This document shows positions 1 to 9,565 of a stretch of 64,000 bases of DNA, piece after piece (the stretch's first letter is position 1; each line of letters opens with the position of its first letter). This stretch comes from Microbulbifer variabilis. GTDB lineage: Bacteria > Pseudomonadota > Gammaproteobacteria > Pseudomonadales > Cellvibrionaceae. The notes beneath the pieces were generated by a model. It worked only from the letters and a program-made list of their open reading frames with translations. It had not been told where the DNA came from and made no database searches. The stretch is from contig NZ_CP092418.1 of NCBI RefSeq assembly GCF_023716485.1, forward strand, positions 727,001 to 791,000, written 5' to 3'. The position numbers and the translations under genes were made by a program.

Positions 1-1
1 G

Positions 2-814
2 GGCAACCTGTCTGGTGCTGCTCTATTTATTGCCAGTCTGGTGATTCTTCTGCGTGAAGGGTTGGAGGCGCTGTTGGTGGTGATTGCTCTGACTACCATC
101 CTGGTAAAAACTGGCCGTCGCGATGCCCTCAAATTTGTGCATGTGGGCTGGGTCGGTGCCTTTGCCGCCGGCTTTGCCACCTGGATTGCGGCGCAAACAC
201 TGATCACCATTAGTGGCGCCGGTCGTGAGGTGATGGAGGGCGTGGCCGCCTTGCTGGCCGCGGTAGTGCTCTTCTATGTGGGCTTCTGGATGCATAGCAA
301 AACACAAGCGGACGAGTGGCAGAAATATATCCGTGAAAGCATCAACCGTAGCCTGAATACCGGTGCCCTTTGGGGTATTACAGGGCTGGCATTTATCGCA
401 GTTTACCGTGAGATCTTCGAGACCATCCTGTTCTATCAATCTCTACTGGCGCAGACTTCTGCAGGTCATTATGGCACTTTGTGGACAGGGATTGGCACTG
501 GTGTAGTTTTACTGGCGGTGATTGGTTTTGCCCTAGTGCGTTACTCGGTGAGCCTGCCGATCGGTAAATTCTTCAGCGTGACCACTTATGTATTGCTGGC
601 ACTGTCATTCGTACTGGCAGGCAAGGCAATTGCCGCGTTGCAGGAGGCAGCCTGGATTGGTATTTCACCGCTGCCGGTGCAGTTTAGCTTCGACTGGCTG
701 GGTATTTACCCAACTTGGCAGGGGATTGGCTTGCAAGCCTTGGTGCTTATCGGAGCGCTTTGGCTGATGAGAAAGGGGAGTGCTTCTACTAAGGCTCCAG
801 CTAAGGTTGCTTAA
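2..814 (+). CDS. FTR1-family iron permease, 3' part (runs off the left edge)
   Basis: Polytopic inner-membrane protein of the FTR1/EfeU iron permease family. The frame is open to the left edge, so the N-terminus lies outside the window; the first in-window start-like codon (GTG at 41) falls inside a helix and is not the real start. The family iron-binding motif REGLE is visible near the first in-window helix, and its second, degenerate counterpart YREIFETILF lies about 115 residues later, the usual two-fold FTR1 arrangement. About seven hydrophobic segments are seen. Gammaproteobacterial relatives often carry an N-terminal cytochrome c-like domain, which could lie upstream here but cannot be checked. 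A strong terminator follows. The family transports ferric iron; the substrate here is inferred from the family. Confidence 0.85.
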   Translation, partial: GNLSGAALFIASLVILLREGLEALLVVIALTTILVKTGRRDALKFVHVGWVGAFAAGFATWIAAQTLITISGAGREVMEGVAALLAAVVLFYVGFWMHSKTQADEWQKYIRESINRSLNTGALWGITGLAFIAVYREIFETILFYQSLLAQTSAGHYGTLWTGIGTGVVLLAVIGFALVRYSVSLPIGKFFSVTTYVLLALSFVLAGKAIAALQEAAWIGISPLPVQFSFDWLGIYPTWQGIGLQALVLIGALWLMRKGSASTKAPAKVA

Positions 815-839
815 TAAAACACAGCCTGAAAGTATTGAA

Positions 840-869
840 AATACCCGCTCCTAGAAGCGGGTATTTTTT
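840..869 (+). terminator. Rho-independent terminator after the FTR1 gene
   Basis: Ten-base perfect stem (840-849 with 856-865), six-base loop, followed by further T residues. It begins 25 bases after the stop codon. Because the left arm is preceded by A residues, it could also work weakly on the minus strand. Confidence 0.85.
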
Positions 870-1051
870 GCTAAAGAAGCTCCACTTAGAATCTGAATAT
901 GCCAATTACCCTATTTGGGTGTGGAGTTCGCAGCTGTTGCTGGACTTGAGCGCGATTAAACTCTGAATTTGGGGTTTGAATAAGGCACATTTTTTACTGG
1001 TGGTTAGTGGCTGCTGGTTAAATCGATGAATTAAGTAACACTTTTTCTGAG

Positions 1052-2884
1052 TTACTCAGCTAAGGCTGATTTGTTTATATCCTTCGCTGCAATAGGCTGC
1101 CCTACGCTGATATGTACTTTGGGGAAAAAGCGCATTTTTTTATGATTGGGGCTGCCTGAAACCTCATCGTGCAATCCCTTCAGAGTAAGGGGGAATATGG
1201 GGGTGGCCGTATGCGTTAAGACCTCCTTTAGTTGTCTTTCAATATCAGTAAATTCACTGTCACAGTAATCTTTAACGGGAAAGAAGCAGATTAATTCACC
1301 ATTCCCTACAGCTCGACGTATTTCCGCTGTGAACTTCTCTTTCTCTCTTGTTGCGTCGTAAAAAATGGGCGCAAGACTGTAATTGTTAAAAATAAATCGC
1401 AGCAAAGGAAATTGATTAAACCCCTGGGGCAGAATAAAGCGAATCGGCCTCAGCAGAGTATCCATAAGCAGTTGGGGCGCCAGCCGGGCTGCTGGGCTGC
1501 AGACTAGCAATGCAGCTCCTGTGGCGGGAATGTGCTTGAGTTCTCCGTAGGAGGTACGGGCGAATAGATGCGAGGAAAGCCACACGAGTAAGTGCACAAT
1601 AAATTCTGGTTGTTTGAAAAACAATAAAGCCATTACTGTACAGTTCACCAGAGCCATCAGGATAAATAGCTGCGGAATTGTAATTTTCAGTACATCGAGG
1701 AAAAAAATACTAAGCAGCGAGATCAGTACAATAAATAGGGCGTTTAAAACATTGTTTAGGGATAGGACTTGCGCACGCACAGCGTAGTCGGTCCTGTCCT
1801 GCATGATTGTATAAAGCGGTACGATGAAAATACCGCCAAATATGCCCAGTAAAGCGGTATATATGAGTACGGCATAAGCGCCATCACTTTGCAGGTATTC
1901 GCTGATAGATGCCCCGGACAAGGTGTCAAACTGTGCAGTGGTTATACCGAGGCCCAGCCCACCTAGAGTGATCCCCAAGGCGCCGATAGGTACTATGCCA
2001 AATGTGATGCGCCCTCTGGAGAGTGCTTCGCACATCAGGGAGCCCGCCGCCACACCAATGGATAGGCAGCACAGAATAATGGTGATAACTGGCTCGCTCG
2101 CGCCTAGTACATTCTTGGTGAGGCTGGGCACCTGTGCCAGATAGGCTGAACTGACCAGCCAGAACCAGGAACAGGCGAGAATAGCGTAAAAAACTGATCG
2201 ATTCTTAACCGTTAGCCGCATTATACGCCAAGCTTGGGATACGGGGTTCCAGTCGATGCGCAAGTCTGGGGTCGGGGGAGGTGCTTGTGGGATCATTCGG
2301 CTGGCAAGATAGCCTAAGACGGCTATCACAACCATGATGGCTCCCAATTCCTCCAGTCCCGGTTGGCCTGGTTTTGTGTAACCGGCGAGTAGGGTACCGG
2401 CAATAGTCCCGACTAACACCCCGGCAAAGGAAGCCATCTGTGCCAATCCATTGCCTCCCATCAACTCGCTGCGCTTGAGGTGTTGGGGTAGTAGGGCATA
2501 CTGCACAGGGCTGAATATAGCGGTGTGTGTTGCCATTAAAAACAACACAATAAAGTTCAGGATCTGGTTGTTATAAATAAGGCTATAGGCTCCCAGCAAG
2601 ACAAAAAATATTTCCGCTAACTTCAATATCCTGATAATTCGGCTCTTGTCATATTTATCCGCTAGCTGGCCGGCCGTTACCGAAAAGAGAAAATACGGCA
2701 GTATATAAAAGCCCGTTGCGAGATTGATTAAGGCATTAGCCTCGGACTCCGCCAGACGAAATGCCAGCATCACCAGGAGTGCATTTTTGAAAATATTGTC
2801 GTTGAAGGCAGCGCTGATCAGTGAGAGAAACAGTGGCAGGAAGCGGCGCTTGGTAAAAAGGGTGAATTGGTTTTGCTGGGCCAT
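1052..2884 (-). CDS. LplT-acyltransferase-like fusion, copy 1, acyltransferase motifs lost
   Basis: 610-residue protein: an N-terminal MFS transporter part of about 12 membrane helices (residues ~10-430) resembling the lysophospholipid flippase LplT, then a C-terminal domain in the position of the PlsC/Aas acyltransferase. The MFS start QFTLFTKRRFLPLF and the AFNDNIFKNAL segment match the two genes that follow. In the C-terminal domain the HX4D motif is replaced (CSPAARLA where copy 3 has CNHVSYVD) and the FPEG motif reads FFPVKDY, while the structural PIFPLTLKG stretch survives. I infer a transporter with a catalytically dead acyltransferase domain. ATG start, with AAAGG upstream. It is the last of three tandem paralogues on the minus strand. 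Confidence 0.8.
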   Translation of the reverse strand: MAQQNQFTLFTKRRFLPLFLSLISAAFNDNIFKNALLVMLAFRLAESEANALINLATGFYILPYFLFSVTAGQLADKYDKSRIIRILKLAEIFFVLLGAYSLIYNNQILNFIVLFLMATHTAIFSPVQYALLPQHLKRSELMGGNGLAQMASFAGVLVGTIAGTLLAGYTKPGQPGLEELGAIMVVIAVLGYLASRMIPQAPPPTPDLRIDWNPVSQAWRIMRLTVKNRSVFYAILACSWFWLVSSAYLAQVPSLTKNVLGASEPVITIILCCLSIGVAAGSLMCEALSRGRITFGIVPIGALGITLGGLGLGITTAQFDTLSGASISEYLQSDGAYAVLIYTALLGIFGGIFIVPLYTIMQDRTDYAVRAQVLSLNNVLNALFIVLISLLSIFFLDVLKITIPQLFILMALVNCTVMALLFFKQPEFIVHLLVWLSSHLFARTSYGELKHIPATGAALLVCSPAARLAPQLLMDTLLRPIRFILPQGFNQFPLLRFIFNNYSLAPIFYDATREKEKFTAEIRRAVGNGELICFFPVKDYCDSEFTDIERQLKEVLTHTATPIFPLTLKGLHDEVSGSPNHKKMRFFPKVHISVGQPIAAKDINKSALAE

Positions 2885-3135
2885 TGGCGCCTTTCTTTAG
2901 TTAGGTTGCTTCCCTTGAACAAATCCAGTGACTAAACCATTGTATCAGTGCAAAAGTGAGTAACTAATAGCATAGGGTAAAGCTGAATCAGTGGATGCTT
3001 GGAGAGTAGAAGGAACTGCTGCCAACTAGTAGATGGAATCTGGTTTTATAGTGTTGATTGTTATTGTAAAAGAGTAGTTGTGGTTTTTGAGGTCTTTATC
3101 CTTAAATGGTGAGGCTGTCTTTGTAGGTTTTCTTT

Positions 3136-4926
3136 TTAAATATCGTCGTCTTTGTAAATGTTTTTTAAGGTTAATAATGTTCTTCTGCTTAACTGGCTTT
3201 TTGTCTTCTTGATCTGCAATAGAGTTTGAATAATGGGAACTTTATGATTCTTAAATATGCCCCATAACTGTTTTCTTCTTTTCATGATTGAACTTGAATG
3301 ATCTTGCTTGTCTATAAATAGACACAAAAGTTCCTCTTTTTTTGTTGCGTTTTCTATTTCGTTGAGAAGGTTGATATTCTTTTCTGTTTTTTCTGAGTTG
3401 TAAATTATAGGTTGTGTACCCCCATTGCTAAGGGAAAAGCGTATTAATTTATGATTGAATAATGACTGCGGTAATATAAAACGAACGGGGCGCGGTATTA
3501 TCTCATATAGGATTAGAGGTGCCCGGTAATTCATGGACGTGCAGATGATGAGAGTGGCTCCTTGTTCTGGTATCAGTTTCAAGTTTTCTCCTTGCACTCG
3601 AGCTACGATATTTGTATAGGCCCAGGTGGTTAGGTGTACTAACAGCTCGGGTAATTTGAAACAGATAAAAATCAATGCAAGGAGGTTTAAAATTGCAAGG
3701 AATATTATAAGTTGGGTGATAGATATCTTTGCCGCATCTAGCAATATAATATTGACTATTGAGATTATGACAACGAATAAGGCGTAGGACATATTGTTCA
3801 GTGCAAGAATTTGTCCACGTATTTGCTTTTCTGCCCGGTCTTGAATGATGGTGTAGAGTGGCACGATAAAGATCCCCCCGGAGAAACCCACCAATACTGT
3901 ATAGAGCAAAATTGAAACTGCGTTGTCGCTCATTATAAATTCAGATATGGATGCTCCAGATATAGTATGAAAACCTAGTGCGCTAAAACCCAGACCAAGC
4001 CCGCCCAGAGTTATTCCAAGGCCACCGATGGGTACTATGCCAAGTGTAATGCGGCCTCGAGATAAGGTATTGCACATAAGGGATCCAAGCGAAATACCAA
4101 TTGTTAAGCAGCAAATCATCAGGGTAACCACGGGTTCGCTGGCGCCCAGTGTGTTTTTGGTGAAACTGGGAATTTGCGCAATAAAAGTTGTGCTGATTAG
4201 CCAAAACCAAGAGCAGGCGATGATGGAATAAAAAACCGAAGGGTTCTTCATTGTTTGCTGTAAAATTTTCAGAGTTTGATTTACTGGGTTCCAATTCACT
4301 TTTAAGCGGGGTGACAATGGTGGTGCTGGAGGTATTGCGCGGCTGCTTAAATAACCGAAAACTGCGATACCAGACATGACAAGGCTAAGATATAAAACCC
4401 CATGTTGTCCCGGCTTGATAAAATCTGCGAGTAGAGCGCCTACGATTGCACCGCTAAGGCTGCCAGCAAAAATTGCCATTTGTGCCAACCCATTAGCACC
4501 CATCAGTTCTTTTCGTTTCAGGTGTTGGGGCATAACTGCATAGCGGGCAGGGCCGTAGAAAGTCTCGTGGGTTGCTAATAGGAATAAAACTAAGAAGCTT
4601 AGCATCTTACTGTTGGCATACAGCGCAACAGCCCCCAGAAGTACAATGGGGATTTCTAGCAGCTTAATCAGCCTAATAAATTTGCTTTTATCGAACCTAT
4701 CTGCCAATTGTCCCGCTGTGATAGAAAACAGGAAAAAAGGTAAAAGATAAAGTGCGGTTGCCAGATTGATCAGAGTATTGGCTTCGTTTTTTGCCAGCTG
4801 GAAAGCGAGAATAACTAAGAGAGCATTTCTGAAGATATTGTTGTTGAAATAGACAGTGATCAGAGTAAGGAATAGGGGGAGGAAGCGGCGTTTTCCCAAT
4901 AGCTGAAACTGATTCTGTCGAGCCAT
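3136..4926 (-). CDS. LplT-acyltransferase-like fusion, copy 2, most degenerate
   Basis: About 596 residues with the same MFS plus C-terminal domain layout as its neighbours. Start placed at the ATG at 4926, which has AAGGAAG just upstream; a GTG at 4932 is also possible. The MFS half is well conserved. The acyltransferase half has lost all motifs: CTSMNYRA replaces the HX4D region, CLFIDKQDH replaces the FPEG region and VPIIQTLL replaces VPVIPMAL. The C-terminal end is also shortened and rich in Lys, Ile and Asn. The 3' half of the gene is visibly more A+T-rich than copies 1 and 3, as expected for relaxed selection or a different history. The frame is intact over its full length, so the MFS part may still work. 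Confidence 0.75.
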   Translation of the reverse strand: MARQNQFQLLGKRRFLPLFLTLITVYFNNNIFRNALLVILAFQLAKNEANTLINLATALYLLPFFLFSITAGQLADRFDKSKFIRLIKLLEIPIVLLGAVALYANSKMLSFLVLFLLATHETFYGPARYAVMPQHLKRKELMGANGLAQMAIFAGSLSGAIVGALLADFIKPGQHGVLYLSLVMSGIAVFGYLSSRAIPPAPPLSPRLKVNWNPVNQTLKILQQTMKNPSVFYSIIACSWFWLISTTFIAQIPSFTKNTLGASEPVVTLMICCLTIGISLGSLMCNTLSRGRITLGIVPIGGLGITLGGLGLGFSALGFHTISGASISEFIMSDNAVSILLYTVLVGFSGGIFIVPLYTIIQDRAEKQIRGQILALNNMSYALFVVIISIVNIILLDAAKISITQLIIFLAILNLLALIFICFKLPELLVHLTTWAYTNIVARVQGENLKLIPEQGATLIICTSMNYRAPLILYEIIPRPVRFILPQSLFNHKLIRFSLSNGGTQPIIYNSEKTEKNINLLNEIENATKKEELLCLFIDKQDHSSSIMKRRKQLWGIFKNHKVPIIQTLLQIKKTKSQLSRRTLLTLKNIYKDDDI

Positions 4927-5196
4927 TGCCACTTCCTTACATGAGACAGCCTATATCTGATTGGTTATCAGTCGGGGATTCATATTTGTTGAGTGATGCT
5001 GCGAATATTCCTTGTTAGACCCGTATTCGGTCATCGTGCTTTATAAGGTTCTGAAGATGGGGTTACATTGAAGGAAGTTTGGTTAAGCATAGGACAGCAG
5101 TAAGACTACAGTAGCCTTGGTCTGGTCAAATATCCTGGCGCGTAAGGGTTTTGATGACAGGGCTGGTGTTATCCCAGCCCCAAAATATGTGTTGAT

Positions 5197-7083
5197 CTAT
5201 TTTAATTCCCCGCGCAACTCCAGTACCTCATCGTGTAATGCCTCTACCTTGGCTTCAGGCGCTTCAATCGGAGCGCCTGCCACGACACTGACTTTGGACC
5301 AGAAGCGCTTTGGCAGGGTGGTGAAGGCGTGTCCACCTTTATGACTGAAGAAGCTGCCCCAAAGTCCGCGCAGGGCCATGGGGATTACTGGCACAGGGGT
5401 GCGCGCAAGGATTTTTTCAATGCCGGCTTTAAACGGTTGCATCTCTCCGTCTTTAGTGAGTTGCCCCTCTGGGAAAATACATAGCAGGTCACCATCTTGC
5501 AAACCCTGCTCAATGTCCTTGAATGCCTGATCATAGCCTGCAGGATCCCGTGACTTGGAGCAGATGGGAATGGCGCGCCCAGTGCGGAAGATAAAGTGCA
5601 GTACCGGGATTTCGTAAATCGGCTTATACATGATAAAGCGTATTGGGCGGCGTACGGCGCCGGCTAACAGTAGGGCATCCACATAACTTACATGGTTACA
5701 CACGATCAGGGCTGGTCCCTCTGCGGGAATCTGCTCTAACCCTTGATGCTTAACCCGATACATTGTGTGGGAGAGCATCCAGATAAGTAGACGCATCGCG
5801 AATTCGGGAACCTTGGTGAATACAAAGATAGCCACGGCGGCGTTCATCAGGGCGATGACCAGGAAAAACTGTGGAATCGTGGCTCCTAGGATATTCAGGA
5901 ACAAAATACCCAGCAGCGCTGAAACAACCATAAACAGCGCGTTAAGAATATTGTTGACCGAGATAATCTGTGCGCGAATTTCTCGAGGCGATCGGTCTTG
6001 CATCATAGCGTAGAGAGGCACAATGTAGAGGCCACCAAAAATACCTAACAATACGATGCAGGTAAGAATAGTGAGGGCGCCATTGCTGTTGAAGAAAGCG
6101 CTTAAGGTGGGCTCTTGCAGTTCCTGAAAGCTCCCCCCAGCACTGGAAAGGGCGATTCCGGCAATGGTGAGACCGGCGGCACCCAGTGGCACTAGGCCCA
6201 ATTCGATATGGCCGTTGGATAAGCGCTCGCACAGCATGGAGCCCAGGGCAATACCGACGGTAAAGGCACACAACAATAGGGTGACAAGGGATTCATCTCC
6301 CCCCAGTACATTATTCGTAAAACTGGGTATCTGCGTCAGATAAGCCGCGCCCAATAGCCAAAACCAGGAGATGCCGATAATGGCATAGAAAATTGATGGG
6401 GTTTTGGCAGTAGTGCGCAGGATTTTGTTGGTTTGGGTGATGGGGTTTGGGTTGATATGCAAATTTGGCGAGGGCGCTGGACTTTGAGGAATCCAGCGGC
6501 TTGCCGAGTAGCCGAATATCGCGGCCCCCATAATAATCAGGCTGAGGTAGAAGAGACCGTGTTCCCCTTGCCCGGTCAGTCCGGCGAGTAGGCCGCCCAC
6601 AATGGTGCCGGCGAGGATACCAACAAAAGTACCCATCTCTACCAGGGCGTTACCACCGACCAGTTCAGAGCGTTTCAAGGATTGTGGCAGGATGGCGTAC
6701 TTCACCGGGCCAAAGAAGGCGGACTGCACTCCGAGCAGGAACAAAACGGCAAGGCAGAGCAGATTACTGCCACTATAAAGCGCACCTATACCGAGGGAGC
6801 CAATAACGATCTCTCCCAGCTTGATCAGTCTAATTAAGCGGCTCTTATCAAATTTGTCCGCCAACTGACCTGCAGAGGCGGAAAATAGGAAAAACGGCAG
6901 AATAAACAGGCCGGCGGCGATATTAATTAGAGCATTGGCTTCGCTTTCCACCAAGCGAAAGGCGATCATCACGATCAACGCATTTTTATATACGTTATCG
7001 TTAAAGGCACCTAAAAACTGGGTGATAAAGAAGGGCAGAAAGCGGCGGCTGGCAAGCAGTTGGAACTGGGTGCGATGGGCCAT
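5197..7083 (-). CDS. MFS lysophospholipid transporter fused to 1-acyl-glycerophosphate-type acyltransferase
   Basis: 628 residues. Residues ~10-430 form an LplT-like MFS transporter; residues ~440-628 form a PlsC/Aas-type acyltransferase with intact motifs: HX4D in NHVSYVD (His464, Asp469), FPEG at ~537-540 and VPVIP in motif IV. This matches the transporter-acyltransferase fusions that flip lysophospholipids across the inner membrane and re-acylate them; the exact acyl donor is not evident because no AMP-binding acyl-ACP synthetase domain follows, unlike in longer fusions. It is the first gene transcribed of three tandem paralogues and the only one with an intact second domain, so it is probably the ancestral, functional copy. 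Confidence 0.88.
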   Translation of the reverse strand: MAHRTQFQLLASRRFLPFFITQFLGAFNDNVYKNALIVMIAFRLVESEANALINIAAGLFILPFFLFSASAGQLADKFDKSRLIRLIKLGEIVIGSLGIGALYSGSNLLCLAVLFLLGVQSAFFGPVKYAILPQSLKRSELVGGNALVEMGTFVGILAGTIVGGLLAGLTGQGEHGLFYLSLIIMGAAIFGYSASRWIPQSPAPSPNLHINPNPITQTNKILRTTAKTPSIFYAIIGISWFWLLGAAYLTQIPSFTNNVLGGDESLVTLLLCAFTVGIALGSMLCERLSNGHIELGLVPLGAAGLTIAGIALSSAGGSFQELQEPTLSAFFNSNGALTILTCIVLLGIFGGLYIVPLYAMMQDRSPREIRAQIISVNNILNALFMVVSALLGILFLNILGATIPQFFLVIALMNAAVAIFVFTKVPEFAMRLLIWMLSHTMYRVKHQGLEQIPAEGPALIVCNHVSYVDALLLAGAVRRPIRFIMYKPIYEIPVLHFIFRTGRAIPICSKSRDPAGYDQAFKDIEQGLQDGDLLCIFPEGQLTKDGEMQPFKAGIEKILARTPVPVIPMALRGLWGSFFSHKGGHAFTTLPKRFWSKVSVVAGAPIEAPEAKVEALHDEVLELRGELK

Positions 7084-7228
7084 TGGTGGTATCTCTTATG
7101 AAAGCACGCCATCCATCTTAAGCTATTGCGGCAAAGATTTGTCCATCCTGTAGTGTTGATGAAATGGATGGTACAAGAATGAGGAAATATTAGGAGAGAG
7201 GGAAACTTCGAGGAAAATATTGAGAGAA

Positions 7229-7256
7229 ACCGGCCGCGGGGGCGGCCGGTAGAGCG
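7229..7256 (-). terminator. Terminator after the M13 peptidase gene
   Basis: Nine-base perfect GC-rich stem (7229-7237 with 7242-7250) with a four-base loop, about 45 bases past the stop of the minus-strand peptidase gene. Reading on the minus strand, the hairpin is followed by TTCTCT, a modest U tract. Confidence 0.6.
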
Positions 7257-7293
7257 GAAAGCCGGTAACAGATGGCAGGATTATTGCCAGCGA

Positions 7294-9363
7294 TTACCAG
7301 ATCTTCACGCGCTCCTCTTTCGGCAGGTACATACCGTCACCTTCTTTAATATCAAAAGCTTCGTAGAAAGCTTCGATATTGGGGAGGACCCCTTTCACTC
7401 GGTACTCCGCAGGAGAATGGGTATCCACCTTCATACGGCCGCTCAGAGCTTCATCGCGGATCTTGCTACGCCAAACCTGTGCCCAGCCCATAAATACGCG
7501 CTGATCACCGGTGAAACCGTCGATGACCGGTGCTTTTTTACCGTTCAGGGACATTTTGTAGGCTTTATAGGCGATGCCGAGGCCGGACAAGTCGCCGATG
7601 TTTTCACCCAGAGTCAGCTTGCCGTTGATGTGTTCATCTTCTAAGGGTTCGTAGGCGTCGTATTGGGAGACCAGCTTACTGGTTAGGCTCTCAAAGTTAT
7701 TGCGGTCAGAGTCAGTCCACCAGTTATTTAGGTAGCCTTTGCCATCGAATTTACTGCCCTTGTCATCGAAGCCGTGACCGATTTCATGGCCGATCACACC
7801 ACCGATACCGCCGTAGTTCACTGCATCGTCGGCATTCATATTAAAGAATGGCGGTTGCAGAATTGCTGCGGGGAACACGATCTCGTTCATTGCCGGGTTG
7901 TAGTAGGCATTCACGGTCTGTGGGCTCATGCCCCACTCACCGCGGTCGATGGGCTTGCCCAGTTTGTTGCGATCATAACTGGCCTCAAACATATTGGCTG
8001 CCAGCACATTGCCCACCAGGTTATCGGCATCTACCTTGAGGGCGGAGTAGTCACGCCACTTGTCCGGGTAGCCAATCTTGGTGGTGAAGTTTTCCAGCTT
8101 AAACAATGCCTGTTTGCGGGTGTCCTCACCCATCCACTCCAAGGACTCGATGGATTCACGGTAGGCGGCTTTCAGGTTGTCCACCAGCACAGTCATACGC
8201 GCTTTAGCTTCCGGTGGGAAGTACTTTTCAACGTAGCGCTTGCCGACCAGCTCACCCACTGCGCCATTCACAAACTGGGTGCCGCGCTTCCAGCGGGGTT
8301 CCATCTGCTCTACGCCGTGGAGTTTGGTGTTGTAAAAATCGAAATGTGCCTGGGCAATCTCACTGTGCATGTAAGGCGCCATGGCGGAAAGTACCTTGAC
8401 CTTCAGGTAGCGCTTCCAGGTGGCCATATCGGTGTCGACAATGATCTGATTAGCGGCTTCCAGGTACTCGGGCTGGCCCACAATAAAGCTGTCAGCCTTG
8501 GCCAGTTTGGCTGTGCTTAGGTAGCTGTTCCAGTCAACTGCGGGCATCAGCTTTTTCAGCTCCGCAGCGGATTTCTTGTTGTAATACTTTTCGGGGTCGC
8601 GGTTGTCAAGGCGTGTACGGTGATACTTGGCGAGGCTCTCTTCCAGCTTGAAGATTTTCTTGGAGAACGCTTCGGCATTATCCAGCTGGCCTAACTTTTG
8701 GATTTCTACCAGATACTCTTTATAGGCCTTGCGCAGCCCCTTGCTCTTCTCGGTATCTTCGAAATAGTAGTCGCGGTCGGGCATACCCAGGCCGGCCTGC
8801 CACAGGTAGAAAATATAGTTCTCGACCTCTTTCAGGTCTTGGTAGATGCCGCCACCGAAGGGTACGTCGTAGCCGGCGATATCAGCGTAGGCGAAATAGT
8901 TGGTCAGATCCTTGCGGGTCTTAATTGCGTCGATTTTGGCGAGTTCGGAGGAGACAGCGGTAATGCCTTTCTTTTCAATCAGCTTTTCATTCATAAAGCT
9001 GTTGTAGAGGTCACCGATCTGCTTGGCATCTTTGCTGTTGGCGCCTTTACTGGCCTCCATGATCAGTGTTTTAACTTGTTCTGTGCTTTTGTCTCTCAGG
9101 GTTGTAAAGCCGCCCCAGAGGGATTTATCTGCTGGAATTTCGGTGTTCTTTAGCCAGGTGCCGTTTACATAGGCGAAGAAGTCATCCTGTGGGCGAACAC
9201 TAGTATCCATCGCGGTGAGGTCGATACCGGAAGTGAGCTGCTGCTGTTCAGCAGTGGCCTTATGGTGGCTGGAGCCACTGTGATCGTGGGCGTGGGCTGT
9301 TAGTGACAGCTGGGTGCCGGCGAGAATGCCTGCAATAGCGAAAGGTAGTAATAGTTTTTTCAT
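7294..9363 (-). CDS. M13 family metallopeptidase (neprilysin/PepO-like)
   Basis: 689-residue zinc endopeptidase of the M13 (neprilysin) family. A signal peptide is seen at residues 1-25, followed by a His-rich mature start (HAHDHSGSSHH), so the enzyme is probably periplasmic or an envelope protein. The zinc site HEIGH lies at about 526-530, the third ligand is in GENIGDLSG (Glu ~587), and the substrate-binding NAYYNP motif precedes them. The protein ends in VKIW, resembling the family's usual C-terminal W motif. The length is normal for bacterial M13 enzymes. It likely cleaves small peptides; the substrate is unknown. It is transcribed alone, with a terminator downstream. The His-rich N-terminus could buffer zinc, which is inference. 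Confidence 0.93.
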   Translation of the reverse strand: MKKLLLPFAIAGILAGTQLSLTAHAHDHSGSSHHKATAEQQQLTSGIDLTAMDTSVRPQDDFFAYVNGTWLKNTEIPADKSLWGGFTTLRDKSTEQVKTLIMEASKGANSKDAKQIGDLYNSFMNEKLIEKKGITAVSSELAKIDAIKTRKDLTNYFAYADIAGYDVPFGGGIYQDLKEVENYIFYLWQAGLGMPDRDYYFEDTEKSKGLRKAYKEYLVEIQKLGQLDNAEAFSKKIFKLEESLAKYHRTRLDNRDPEKYYNKKSAAELKKLMPAVDWNSYLSTAKLAKADSFIVGQPEYLEAANQIIVDTDMATWKRYLKVKVLSAMAPYMHSEIAQAHFDFYNTKLHGVEQMEPRWKRGTQFVNGAVGELVGKRYVEKYFPPEAKARMTVLVDNLKAAYRESIESLEWMGEDTRKQALFKLENFTTKIGYPDKWRDYSALKVDADNLVGNVLAANMFEASYDRNKLGKPIDRGEWGMSPQTVNAYYNPAMNEIVFPAAILQPPFFNMNADDAVNYGGIGGVIGHEIGHGFDDKGSKFDGKGYLNNWWTDSDRNNFESLTSKLVSQYDAYEPLEDEHINGKLTLGENIGDLSGLGIAYKAYKMSLNGKKAPVIDGFTGDQRVFMGWAQVWRSKIRDEALSGRMKVDTHSPAEYRVKGVLPNIEAFYEAFDIKEGDGMYLPKEERVKIW

Positions 9364-9526
9364 TTCGGCTCTTTTGGCTAAATTTTGTACAGTTGTATCA
9401 AACGTACATGGTAAAAGGGGATAGTAAGGTTGGGCAAGAGGGCTGCGTTTAGCGGCGGATGGATTGCGGCAGATGGTGGCTTGGCTAATTTGGTTAGGAG
9501 TTACAAATTTAGCGAAATTTCTTAGT

Positions 9527-9552
9527 AAAAAGCCCCACAGAGTGGGGCTTTT
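9527..9552. terminator. Bidirectional-looking terminator between tonB-like gene and pepO
   Basis: A ten-base stem (9529-9538 with 9542-9551) with a three-base loop, flanked by A residues on the left and T residues on the right, so it forms a hairpin plus U-run on both strands. It lies 14 bases beyond the stop of the minus-strand TonB-family gene. Confidence 0.75.
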
Positions 9553-9565
9553 GCGAAAGAGTGGG

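Noticed and set aside
7774..8520. 248-codon plus-strand frame opposite the M13 peptidase
   Set aside because: Lies fully inside a well supported gene on the other strand and resembles no family.
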